A stretch of DNA of 6,943 nucleotides, from contig UQYH01000115.1 in assembly GCA_900545185.1 (NCBI GenBank), positions 1 to 6,943 of the forward strand, read 5' to 3'. The DNA comes from an uncultured Eubacteriales bacterium (GTDB taxonomy: Bacteria; Bacillota; Clostridia; UBA1381; UBA9506). A program made the translations under genes and the position numbers. This document shows positions 1-6,369 of this stretch, in pieces (positions within the stretch are counted from its first letter, which is position 1; each line of letters opens with the position of its first letter). The notes below the pieces were generated by a model, which did not search any database, was not told the DNA's origin, and saw nothing but the letters and a program-made list of their open reading frames with translations.

Positions 1-1
1 G

Positions 2-46
2 GATGTGTATGTATATCCGCAAGGCAAATTTGCTGCGAAGCAGTAA
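2..46 (+). CDS. Possible C-terminal end of an upstream gene (partial)
   Basis: Reading from base 2, the frame is open to a TAA at 44-46 and gives the 14 residues DVYVYPQGKFAAKQ, which look like an ordinary protein end. The other two forward frames are also open for 60 or more bases here, so the sequence alone does not decide which frame, if any, is coding. If real, the gene ends about 61 nt before the PBP gene and could belong to the same transcript. No family can be named from so short a piece. Confidence 0.25.
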   Translation, partial: DVYVYPQGKFAAKQ

Positions 47-76
47 AACCGCAAAAACATTTGTAAGATAACAAGA

Positions 77-90
77 CGGCGCATGCGCCG
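77..90 (+). other. 14-nt perfect palindrome before the PBP ribosome site
   Basis: CGGCGCATGCGCCG is a perfect palindrome that can fold as a 5-bp GC stem with a CATG tetraloop. It ends 5 nt before the AGGAAG ribosome site of the downstream GTG start. It has no T-tract on the plus strand, so it is not a normal terminator in that direction. On the minus strand it is followed by TCTTGTT, a weak terminator-like tail. A role in translation initiation or as a protein site is possible but unproven. Confidence 0.35.
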
Positions 91-107
91 AAAAAGGAAG
101 TGACATA

Positions 108-2447
108 GTGCGCAGAAGAGAATTTGAAGCAACCGAAGAACAATCAATTGAAACAAAAAAACAAAAGAAAAAGGGTCCTATGCGTGTTATTAAACGAACG
201 ATTTTGGTGCTGGGCATTTTGTTTGTTTTAACCGCCGCCGTAGTGGCCGGTGCAACCTTAGGATTTATTGACAACAGCACAGATTTAATTGCGCAGGAGT
301 ATAATCTGGATTTCACATCGGTGGTATACTACATTGACGAAGAAACCGGACAACCTGTTGAGCTGGAACGGCTGTATGCCGAGCAAAACCGCGTTTGGGT
401 TGATTTGGAAAATACACCCAAGCTTTTGAAATATGCCTTTATTGCCATTGAAGATGAGCGTTTTGAAACACATCACGGTGTGGACTGGAAACGTACCTTC
501 GGCGCAACAATTAACTTTATTTTTAAAGGCAACCGTTCGTACGGCGGCTCCACCATTACCCAGCAGCTGATTAAAAACATCACGGGTGATGATAAACGTT
601 CCCCTATCCGTAAAATACAAGAAATAGTACGTGCACTGAATCTGGAACGAAAAATGTCTAAAAACCAGATTATTGAAATGTACATGAACACCATTTATCT
701 GGGCGAAGGCTGCCACGGCGTTCAAACCGCTGCCAATGTGTACTTCAGCAAGGATGTATCTAAGCTGAGCCTGGCAGAATGTGCCTCCATCGCCGGGATT
801 ACCCAATACCCCAGCAAGTACGATCCGCTGATTAATTTTGACGAGCACAAAAAAAAGCAAGAGGTTGTACTCGGTAAAATGCTGGAACTGGGCTTTATCT
901 CGCAGGAAGAATATGAAGAAGCCAAAAACGAAACGTTAAAGCTTGTTAAGGGCACCGCCAAAACAGAGGGCAGCAAAATTCAGTCTTACTACATAGACCA
1001 AATTATTTTGGATGTTATGAACGACTTAATGACGCGGAACAGAATGTCCGAAAGTGCGGCAACCAAGGCTATTTTTAAAGGCGGACTTAAAATTTACGCC
1101 AACATAGATCCCAAAGTGCAGGAAGCCATGGAAACCGTTTTTACAAATGAGAAAAACTTCCCCGGTTCCGGCAAAAACAAGCCACAGTCGGCCATGGTGG
1201 TCATTGACCCATACACGGGATTTGTAAAAGGCATTGTCGGCGGCCGCGGCGAAAAGCCGGGCAACCGTGTGTTAAACCGCGCCACGCAGTCTCTGCGTCA
1301 GCCGGGTTCCTCCATTAAGCCGCTTTCTGTGTTTGCCCCGGCAATTGAACAGGGTTTAATTACCCCGGCCACCATTGTGGATGATACCAAGCTGACCATC
1401 GGTGACTGGTCGCCCAAGAACTCTGATAGCACCTTTATGGGACCGATCACGGTGCGTGTTGCGCTTGAAAAATCGCGTAACATCCCGGCTGTTCGTATTT
1501 TGGATAAGCTGACGGTTGACCGTTCGTTTGATTTTTTAAGCAACAATTTGGGCATTACAACGCTTGTCAGCCACGAAAAACGTGACGACGGCAAAACCTA
1601 TTCGGATAAATATTTAAGCTCTCTGGGTTTGGGCGGCTTGACAGACGGTGTTTCCATTATGGAAATGACGGCGGCCTACGCACCTTTTGTGAATCATGGT
1701 ATATATACCAAGCCAACGACATATACTAAGGTAATTGATTCCAGCGGTCGTGTGATTTTAGAAAACAAAACCGCAACCAAGCATGCCATGAGCGAAACCA
1801 CCGCATACACCATGTCGCAAATGCTTTCCGGCGTTATACGCTATGGTACGGGTACGCAAGCCAAGCTTGCAAACGGTGTGTTTGCCGGCGGTAAAACCGG
1901 TACTACATCTGATGATATTGACCGCTGGTTTGCAGGGTTTACACCCAACTATGTCGGTGTTGTTTGGTTTGGTTATGACATTCCGAAAAAAATGACCGGC
2001 TTGGGTAACCCCTGTGTTTCGGTTTGGAAAAAGGTAATGGATTCCATCCATAAGAATGTTGAAGTGAAAAAACTGGAACAGCCGCAGAACATGATTGAAA
2101 GAACCATTTGCCAATACAGCGGCAAAATTGCCACAGGCAGCTGCGGCTCGAATGTACGGACGGAATATTTTAAATCCGGCACACAGCCCAACAGCTTTTG
2201 CTCATCGCACAGCAAGCAGGCTGAACCGGAGGATAAAATTGACGATACAATTCACAACTCCTCACAGGGCTTAAACGAAGCCGAACCCGGTAGCGGTGCT
2301 AAAAATCCGCCGGCCGAGGGTGAGGCCATCACCCCCACCGAGACACCTTCTGCCACGACAGCGCCCTCAACCGGTGAAGCAGCGGCATCGGGAGACGATG
2401 TGACGGATGATGATTCGCAATACTGGTGGAGCGGTGACGGAGAATAA
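108..2447 (+). CDS. Class A penicillin-binding protein, PBP1A family (bifunctional transglycosylase/transpeptidase)
   Basis: This 779-residue protein polymerises lipid II into glycan strands and cross-links the peptides on the outer face of the membrane. It has a basic cytoplasmic N-terminus, one membrane anchor (about 28-54) and a GT51 transglycosylase domain (about 90-270). In that domain are the EDERFETHHG motif with catalytic E115, GGSTITQQ at 146-153, and the RKIQEIVRALNLE and EMYMNTIYLGEG motifs. The transpeptidase domain (about 360-650) has all three active-site motifs: SSIK (S401 nucleophile, K404), SRN (456-458) and KTGT (596-599). After it come three cysteines (668, 679, 698) and a Thr/Pro/Ser, acidic low-complexity tail ending in YWWSGDGE. 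The GTG start at 108 is chosen because AGGAAG lies about 7-9 nt upstream; the ATG at 180 (residue 25) is a less supported alternative. Length and motifs are complete, so it is likely functional. It is probably co-transcribed with the mutase gene 17 nt downstream. Confidence 0.95.
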   Translation: MRRREFEATEEQSIETKKQKKKGPMRVIKRTILVLGILFVLTAAVVAGATLGFIDNSTDLIAQEYNLDFTSVVYYIDEETGQPVELERLYAEQNRVWVDLENTPKLLKYAFIAIEDERFETHHGVDWKRTFGATINFIFKGNRSYGGSTITQQLIKNITGDDKRSPIRKIQEIVRALNLERKMSKNQIIEMYMNTIYLGEGCHGVQTAANVYFSKDVSKLSLAECASIAGITQYPSKYDPLINFDEHKKKQEVVLGKMLELGFISQEEYEEAKNETLKLVKGTAKTEGSKIQSYYIDQIILDVMNDLMTRNRMSESAATKAIFKGGLKIYANIDPKVQEAMETVFTNEKNFPGSGKNKPQSAMVVIDPYTGFVKGIVGGRGEKPGNRVLNRATQSLRQPGSSIKPLSVFAPAIEQGLITPATIVDDTKLTIGDWSPKNSDSTFMGPITVRVALEKSRNIPAVRILDKLTVDRSFDFLSNNLGITTLVSHEKRDDGKTYSDKYLSSLGLGGLTDGVSIMEMTAAYAPFVNHGIYTKPTTYTKVIDSSGRVILENKTATKHAMSETTAYTMSQMLSGVIRYGTGTQAKLANGVFAGGKTGTTSDDIDRWFAGFTPNYVGVVWFGYDIPKKMTGLGNPCVSVWKKVMDSIHKNVEVKKLEQPQNMIERTICQYSGKIATGSCGSNVRTEYFKSGTQPNSFCSSHSKQAEPEDKIDDTIHNSSQGLNEAEPGSGAKNPPAEGEAITPTETPSATTAPSTGEAAASGDDVTDDDSQYWWSGDGE

Positions 2448-2455
2448 AGAAAGGA
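2448..2455 (+). promoter_or_regulatory. Ribosome binding site that decides the mutase start
   Basis: AGAAAGGA directly follows the PBP stop codon. It abuts the ATG at 2456 with no spacer, too close for normal initiation, but sits 9 nt before the in-frame ATG at 2465. The start at 2465 is therefore preferred, removing three residues from the longest reading frame. Confidence 0.6.
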
Positions 2456-2464
2456 ATGCAGCAA

Positions 2465-4183
2465 ATGTTAGAAAACTACAAAAAACAATATGAGCTTTGG
2501 TGTCAAAAGGCGGATGAGTCGACCCGCGCTGAGCTTTTGGCGCTGCAAGATAACGAAAACGAGATTAAAGAGCGTTTTTACAAGGATTTGGAGTTTGGCA
2601 CAGCCGGTTTGCGCGGTGTGCTGGGCGCCGGTTCAAACCGCATGAACTTTTATACGGTACGCCGTGCCACGCAGGGCTTAGCAGCCTATATTCTGCAAAA
2701 AGGCGGCGATGCACCCAAGCGCGGCGTTGCCATTTCGTATGATTGCCGCCACTTTTCCGAAGAATTTGCCTGGGCAGCTGCCTCTGTTTTGGCCGCAAAC
2801 GGCATTAAGGCTTATGTATATGCCGATATGCAGCCCACTCCTGCCCTGTCGTTCGCCGTGCGATACTTAAAAACGGCTGCCGGCATTATGATTACCGCCA
2901 GCCACAATCCGGCTAAATATAACGGTTACAAGGTCTATGGCGAGGACGGCGCTCAAATGAACGTTGCCGATTCGGCCACTGTTCTTTCTTTTATTGAAAA
3001 GACGGATATATTCACAGGCGTAAAACAGGCCGATATCCAAAAGGCGCAGGCGGAGGGTCTTATTCAAGTCATTGATGAAGATGTTTTGACGCCGTATCTT
3101 CAGGCCGTGACCGCGTGTGTGCAAAACAAAGCGCTTTTAGCCGAAAGCGCCGCCGATTTAAAAATTGTATACACTCCTTTCCACGGCACAGGCTATAAGC
3201 CCGTTATGCGCGCACTGCAAGAGGTTGGCTTTACAAACGTATACCCTGTTTTGGAACAGGCAAAGCGCGACCCCGATTTTTCTACCGTAAAATCCCCCAA
3301 CCCGGAGGATCCGGCCGGGTTTGCGATGGCAATTGATTTAGCCAAGGAAAAGGATGCCGATGTCATCATCGGTACCGACCCGGATTCTGACCGCATCGGC
3401 GTATTTTGCCGCACAGCGGACGGATACGCATCCTTAAACGGTAACCAAACCGGCGTTTTGCTGATGGAATATGTCCTTTCACAGCGCAAGAACCTAATCC
3501 CGGAGGATTACGCCGTCAGTACCGTTGTTTCGACAAAAATGACCGAAAAAATCGCCGCTGCCTATGGGATACAATTATATTTGGTCTATACCGGCTTTAA
3601 GTTCATCGCCGGTGTTATTAAGGCGCACGAAGAGCATCCGAACGGCGGTTCCTATTTGTTTGGATTTGAAGAGAGCTTCGGCTATCTGCCCGGCACTTAC
3701 GCACGGGACAAGGATGCCGTCAGCGCCGCACTTTTGGTGTGTGAAGCCGCAACCTATTATAAAAAGCAAGGCAAAACACTGCTCGATGCGGTGGAGGATA
3801 TGCGCCGTAAATACGGTTATTTTCTGGAGTATACCGAATCGCTTTATATGGAGGGCATCGACGGCATGGAGCGTATGAAAGCGCTGATGGAGCATGTTGC
3901 CGAAAACCCCTTTCGCAAAATCGGCAATGCCGAAGTGCTTGCCTACCGTAACTATAACAAGAGCTATCGGGAGGATTACCGAACCGGCGAAAAAACACCG
4001 ATTGATATGGAGCCTTCAAATGTTTTATATTTTGAATTGGAAAACAACGGATTTTTAATTTTGCGTCCCTCCGGCACAGAACCGAAAATTAAAGTTTATT
4101 TCTCGGTTGTCGGCAAAAGTGCCGAAGATGCGCAGCAAAAGCTGGATACGCTGCGTCGTGACGCCAAAGAAGTATTGGCGTAG
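2465..4183 (+). CDS. pgcA: Alpha-phosphoglucomutase / phospho-sugar mutase (PgcA type)
   Basis: This cytoplasmic enzyme of the alpha-D-phosphohexomutase family (572 residues from the preferred start) interconverts glucose-6-phosphate and glucose-1-phosphate. Relatives often also act on mannose phosphates. All four family signatures are present, numbered from the ATG at 2456: TASHNP with the phosphorylated serine S149; the metal loop DPDSDR at 308-313; the sugar-binding loop GFEES at 403-407; and the phosphate-binding loop RPSGTEP at 537-543. The N-terminal FGTAGLRGVLGAGSNRMN stretch is typical of the Bacillus PgcA/YhxB branch (about 580 residues), which is why I use that symbol. The gene starts 17 nt after the PBP stop with no promoter or terminator between, so the two are probably one envelope-related operon. 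The product would feed UDP-glucose for glycolipids and surface polymers, or glycogen. Substrate preference cannot be read from the sequence. Confidence 0.93.
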   Translation: MLENYKKQYELWCQKADESTRAELLALQDNENEIKERFYKDLEFGTAGLRGVLGAGSNRMNFYTVRRATQGLAAYILQKGGDAPKRGVAISYDCRHFSEEFAWAAASVLAANGIKAYVYADMQPTPALSFAVRYLKTAAGIMITASHNPAKYNGYKVYGEDGAQMNVADSATVLSFIEKTDIFTGVKQADIQKAQAEGLIQVIDEDVLTPYLQAVTACVQNKALLAESAADLKIVYTPFHGTGYKPVMRALQEVGFTNVYPVLEQAKRDPDFSTVKSPNPEDPAGFAMAIDLAKEKDADVIIGTDPDSDRIGVFCRTADGYASLNGNQTGVLLMEYVLSQRKNLIPEDYAVSTVVSTKMTEKIAAAYGIQLYLVYTGFKFIAGVIKAHEEHPNGGSYLFGFEESFGYLPGTYARDKDAVSAALLVCEAATYYKKQGKTLLDAVEDMRRKYGYFLEYTESLYMEGIDGMERMKALMEHVAENPFRKIGNAEVLAYRNYNKSYREDYRTGEKTPIDMEPSNVLYFELENNGFLILRPSGTEPKIKVYFSVVGKSAEDAQQKLDTLRRDAKEVLA

Positions 4184-4193
4184 GCATTGAGAT

Positions 4194-4210
4194 ATCGGGG
4201 CGGCACATGC
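4194..4210 (+). repeat. 17-bp direct repeat, left copy
   Basis: ATCGGGGCGGCACATGC occurs here, 10 nt after the mutase stop codon, and again at 4434-4450, with starts exactly 240 nt apart. A shorter third match, ATATCGGGG, is at 4244-4252 and repeats 4192-4200. The two long copies lie at the ends of an array of hairpins. Confidence 0.85.
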
Positions 4211-4433
4211 CTCAAACAGGTTATCAAAAATATACCATCTGTTATATCGGGGAGTTGTGAGAGGGGTTTCCCCTCTCGCTTAAAAATGCGGTTTTCGCGG
4301 GCGTGTACCGCAAAAACCGCTCCTTTAAAGGGCTGGCGCGTTAAGCGCCGCGCGAGCGAAAGCCCTTATCCTCAAGCGAAAGCTCTCAAGGAGAGATTTC
4401 GGCTTGAAGCGTGTCGATAATGTCGGCACGCTC

Positions 4434-4450
4434 ATCGGGGCGGCACATGC
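4434..4450 (+). repeat. 17-bp direct repeat, right copy
   Basis: This is a perfect copy of 4194-4210. Here the following TGCCCC lets the repeat fold into an 8-bp hairpin (4437-4456). The left copy is followed by CTCAAA and can form only a short GGC/GCC stem, so the two copies differ in structure although identical over 17 bases. Confidence 0.85.
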
Positions 4451-4502
4451 TGCCCCAAATTTCACATACATGCAGAATTTTCTGTTTTGCCGGGTTTGGG
4501 GG

Positions 4503-4531
4503 TTGACATTTTTCGTCAAAAATGATATACT
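4503..4531 (+). promoter_or_regulatory. Sigma-A promoter for the mgtE transcript
   Basis: The -35 box TTGACA (4503-4508) is separated by exactly 17 nt from the -10 box TATACT (4526-4531), one base from the vegetative consensus. The predicted start is near A4538, giving a leader of about 263 nt before mgtE. The spacer contains the perfect inverted repeat CATTTTT-cgtc-AAAAATG (4507-4524), and TTGAC/GTCAA (4503-4507/4515-4519) overlaps the -35 box. Either could be an operator or could arise by chance in AT-rich promoter sequence. Confidence 0.85.
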
Positions 4532-4567
4532 GTTACTAAGATTTGTTATTTTTTGTGAGGTGAGAGT

Positions 4568-4663
4568 ATGGACGGCGGCAGTCATGGCCGATTATGGAGC
4601 AAGACGGACAGAATTATGAATAAGACGGCTTGCCAATGCGCCGTCTGTTTTGCGTTGCACTAA
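4568..4663 (+). CDS. 31-residue leader ORF upstream of mgtE
   Basis: An ATG 30 nt after the predicted transcription start is preceded by GAGGTGA, a near-perfect ribosome site with its GAGG core 7 nt away. The ORF runs 31 codons to TAA. The product begins MDGGSHGRLWSKTDR and ends with three cysteines spaced C-x-C-x2-C (residues 22, 24, 27) just before a hydrophobic CFALH end. It has no signal peptide or membrane segment. Its codons overlap both the 5' arm of the long-range leader stem (4598-4619) and the local hairpin 4623-4646, so ribosome movement would alter the RNA folding before mgtE. I do not recognise a family. It may be a regulatory leader peptide whose translation matters more than its product, or a small metal-binding peptide. 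The stop lies 137 nt before the mgtE start. Confidence 0.55.
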   Translation: MDGGSHGRLWSKTDRIMNKTACQCAVCFALH

Positions 4664-4699
4664 GCAACCTCACCGATTTACCCATCATAATTCTTCTGC

Positions 4700-4757
4700 C
4701 CTTGCTCAAATTCCGATCGAATTAAAATTTACCCGGAATCAGGCAAGGCTATTTTTA
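4700..4757 (+). terminator. Candidate conditional terminator in the mgtE leader
   Basis: CCTTGC (4700-4705) pairs with GCAAGG (4743-4748), and ATTCCG (4710-4715) pairs with CGGAAT (4734-4739), separated by a small 4x3 internal loop and capped by an AT-rich 18-nt loop. The tract CTATTTTTAT follows at once. This has the form of an intrinsic terminator about 45 nt upstream of mgtE. It would stop its own gene's transcript, so it makes sense only as a regulated element. The stem is interrupted and the loop large, so strength is uncertain. Confidence 0.5.
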
Positions 4758-4767
4758 TGCCCTTTTC

Positions 4768-4793
4768 TGCGTTTCGGTTACAACGCAAGGAGG
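4768..4793 (+). promoter_or_regulatory. mgtE: mgtE ribosome site with adjoining hairpin
   Basis: AGGAGG (4788-4793) lies 7 nt before the mgtE ATG and fixes the start. Immediately before it, TGCGTT (4768-4773) pairs perfectly with AACGCA (4782-4787) around an 8-nt loop, so the stem ends on the base next to the ribosome site. The site itself is left free, so the hairpin more likely insulates or presents the site than hides it. Confidence 0.6.
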
Positions 4794-4800
4794 ATTTGAG

Positions 4801-6216
4801 ATGAGCGCAGTTGAAAACGAAGCCGCAAACAACACGGCAGAAGCAATACACCGTGATTATCAAACCGAGCTGCTGAATATCATTCGCAGCCCGCTGACAC
4901 CGGCTATTTTGGCCGATAAGCTATCCGAATATCACGAAGGTGATATTGCAACCGTTTTAGAGCTTTTAACCCCGGAGGAACGCATACGTCTGTACCGTGC
5001 GGTGGATTCGGAGTTTTTATCCGGCATTTTAGAATATGTTGACGATATTACCCCCTATTTTCAAGAACTGAATTTACGCAAGAAAATTGAAGTGTTGTCG
5101 CTTTTGGAGATTGACACCGCTGTTGAATATCTGCAAAAGCTGAGTAAGGAAGAGCGTAACACTCTGGTCGGATTAATGGATGAAGAGTTCCGTCACGATG
5201 TTGCCCTGCTCTCCTCTTTTGACGAGGACGAAATCGGCAGCCGCATGACCACCAATTATATCAGCGTGGAAGAAGGCCTTTCCATTCGCCAGGCCATGCG
5301 CTCTTTAATTGACCAAGCGGCCGAGAATGACAACATCTCTACCCTGTATGTCACCAAGGCGGATGAAACCTTTTGCGGTGCTATTGACTTAAAGGATTTG
5401 ATTATTGCACGCGATACCGATACATTGGCCGATTTAATTATCGTTTCATACCCTTATGTTTACGCCGAAGAGCTGATTGAGGACTGTATCGAACGTATTA
5501 AAAGCTACGCCGAGGACTCTATCCCCGTGCTGGATGAAGATAATAAGCTGATTGGTGTTATTACGGCGCAGGACATTGTCAGCGTTGTGGATGAAGAATT
5601 GGGCGAAGACTATGCAAAGCTCGCCGGTTTAACGGCCGAGGAGGATTTAAAAGAACCGATACGCGTCAGCGTGAAAAAACGTATTCCTTGGCTGATTGTT
5701 TTGCTGGGGCTTGCACTTTTGGTTTCAAGCGTTGTCGGCTTGTTTGAAACCGTGGTTGTCGGCTTGCCGATGATTATTTGTTTCCAATCGTTAATTTTGG
5801 ACATGGCCGGTAACGTCGGTACACAGTCCTTGGCTGTGACCATTCGTGTACTGATGGATAATAAATTAGAAAAAAAGCAGCGTCGGCATTTAATTTTTAA
5901 AGAAGGACGCATCGGCGTGATTAACGGTTTTCTGCTGGGTACGCTCTCTTTTGTCCTAACGGGAGCATACATCTTTTTGTTTAAGCACGAACCGGCTGCA
6001 AGCGCTTTTTCCATTTCGTTTTGCATCGGCCTGGCCTTAATGATTGCCATGACGCTTTCCAGCATTGTCGGTACCGTTGTGCCGCTGTTTTTCAAAAAAA
6101 TTAAAATTGACCCGGCTGTTGCATCCGGCCCGTTTATCACAACGTTAAATGACCTTGTGGCCGTTATCACGTATTACAGCCTGGCTTGGGTTTTACTTTT
6201 GCAGATTGCAAAATAA
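4801..6216 (+). CDS. mgtE: Magnesium transporter MgtE
   Basis: MgtE is a dimeric inner-membrane Mg2+ channel whose cytoplasmic domains sense Mg2+ and close the pore when the ion is plentiful. The 471 residues fit the family's usual 450 or so. In order there are a helical MgtE N domain (about 36-140), two CBS domains (about 145-205 and 210-265), a connecting plug helix (about 267-290) and five membrane segments (near 295-318, 320-345, 370-395, 402-427, 448-468). Family signatures are DMAGNVGTQS (334-343) and DPAVASGPFITTLND (437-451). D451 probably matches the pore aspartate of the Thermus protein, an assignment from recalled alignment. The N and CBS domains are rich in Asp/Glu, as expected for Mg2+ sensing. 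The gene is monocistronic: its own promoter and long leader precede it and a strong terminator follows. Nothing in the coding region looks broken. Confidence 0.95.
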   Translation: MSAVENEAANNTAEAIHRDYQTELLNIIRSPLTPAILADKLSEYHEGDIATVLELLTPEERIRLYRAVDSEFLSGILEYVDDITPYFQELNLRKKIEVLSLLEIDTAVEYLQKLSKEERNTLVGLMDEEFRHDVALLSSFDEDEIGSRMTTNYISVEEGLSIRQAMRSLIDQAAENDNISTLYVTKADETFCGAIDLKDLIIARDTDTLADLIIVSYPYVYAEELIEDCIERIKSYAEDSIPVLDEDNKLIGVITAQDIVSVVDEELGEDYAKLAGLTAEEDLKEPIRVSVKKRIPWLIVLLGLALLVSSVVGLFETVVVGLPMIICFQSLILDMAGNVGTQSLAVTIRVLMDNKLEKKQRRHLIFKEGRIGVINGFLLGTLSFVLTGAYIFLFKHEPAASAFSISFCIGLALMIAMTLSSIVGTVVPLFFKKIKIDPAVASGPFITTLNDLVAVITYYSLAWVLLLQIAK

Positions 6217-6239
6217 ACAGTTTAAAACGAAACAAAGAG

Positions 6240-6285
6240 AAACCGGCCTCCGTTTGTGCACCTAAAACAAACAGAGGCCGGTTTT
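6240..6285 (+). terminator. Intrinsic terminator after mgtE, possibly bidirectional
   Basis: AAACCGGCCTC-c-GTTTGT pairs with ACAAAC-a-GAGGCCGGTTT, a stem of about 17 bp with one C-A mismatch and a 9-nt loop (6258-6266), running into TTTTC. It begins 23 nt after the mgtE stop. On the minus strand the same stem is followed by TTTCTCTTTGTTTCGTTTT, so it could also end the convergent gene at 6370-6837. Confidence 0.9.
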
Positions 6286-6369
6286 CATAATGACATATTT
6301 TTTATAAATTTGATTCTCTCGGATATGTATCCCCTTTAAAACCCGATGCAATTGCGTGATGGCAGTTGT

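Larger units (their letters stand above)
4194..4456 (+). other. Structured intergenic element: six consecutive hairpins
   Basis: About 260 nt without a credible gene holds six inverted repeats in a row. (1) 4259-4266/4270-4277, 8 perfect bp. (2) 4288-4300/4308-4320, 13 positions with one C-A mismatch. (3) 4328-4334/4361-4367, 7 bp enclosing a second stem 4335-4339/4345-4349. (4) 4373-4387/4391-4406, about 14 bp with one G-A mismatch and one bulge. (5) 4409-4417/4423-4431, 9 bp with one G-U. (6) 4437-4444/4449-4456, 8 bp with one G-U, formed by the right 17-bp repeat and the four bases after it. Very few bases are left unpaired between stems. None has a proper T-tract, so this is not a simple terminator. 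It could be a structured RNA at the 3' end of the mutase transcript, or a repeat element dispersed in the genome. A reading frame at 4187-4420 crosses it but has no ribosome site and an Arg/Lys/Ser-rich product, so I do not call it. Confidence 0.6.
4555..4757 (+). promoter_or_regulatory. Candidate attenuator leader of mgtE (competing RNA structures)
   Basis: The leader contains mutually exclusive pairings. GTGAGGT (4555-4561), which overlaps the ribosome site of the leader ORF, is perfectly complementary to ACCTCAC (4667-4673). AGAATTATGA (4610-4619) pairs perfectly with TCATAATTCT (4685-4694), and AGCAAG (4598-4603) with CTTGCT (4701-4706), giving a long-range stem inside the leader ORF. CCTTGC (4700-4705) instead pairs with GCAAGG (4743-4748) in a terminator-like hairpin. 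A local hairpin AGACGGC/GCCGTCT (4623-4629/4640-4646) followed by GTTTTG, and GTTGC/GCAAC (4654-4658/4664-4668), lie between. Such an arrangement suits an attenuator controlled by a ligand or by translation of the leader ORF. The pairings are read from the sequence; the switching is inference. Key M-box features expected before mgtE were not recognised. Confidence 0.55.

Noticed and set aside
30..75. Promoter for the PBP gene
   Set aside because: TAAGAT at 64-69 looks like a -10 box, but no -35 box lies at 16-18 nt and there is no extended -10. The gene may be read from further upstream.
1697..1710. 14-bp palindrome TGGTATATATACCA
   Set aside because: It lies inside the PBP coding region and encodes an ordinary stretch (NHGIYTK); no sign of regulatory use.
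4259..4277. Terminator for the PBP-pgcA operon at the GAGAGGGG/CCCCTCTC hairpin
   Set aside because: The stem is strong but is followed by GCTTAAAAATG on the plus strand and ACAACTC on the minus strand, so neither direction has the T-tract an intrinsic terminator needs.
4187..4420. 77-codon plus-strand reading frame after pgcA
   Set aside because: It has no ribosome site, an unusual Arg/Lys/Ser-rich product, and lies across perfect inverted repeats that explain its sequence.
4404..4619. 71-codon plus-strand reading frame through the mgtE promoter
   Set aside because: It runs across the hairpin array, the -35 and -10 boxes and the leader ORF in another frame, with no ribosome site.
4540..4700. 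M-box (ykoK) magnesium riboswitch before mgtE
   Set aside because: The only likeness I could find is a short GAGGTGAG, which is better explained as a ribosome site. The conserved GGCTCCT, the CTGCCC/GGGTCAACAG strands and the GTGCTAAAGCTC end are not recognisable. A covariance search would settle it.
5610..6170. 186-codon minus-strand frame inside mgtE
   Set aside because: It is an antisense shadow of the MgtE membrane region; the plus-strand product matches the family throughout.
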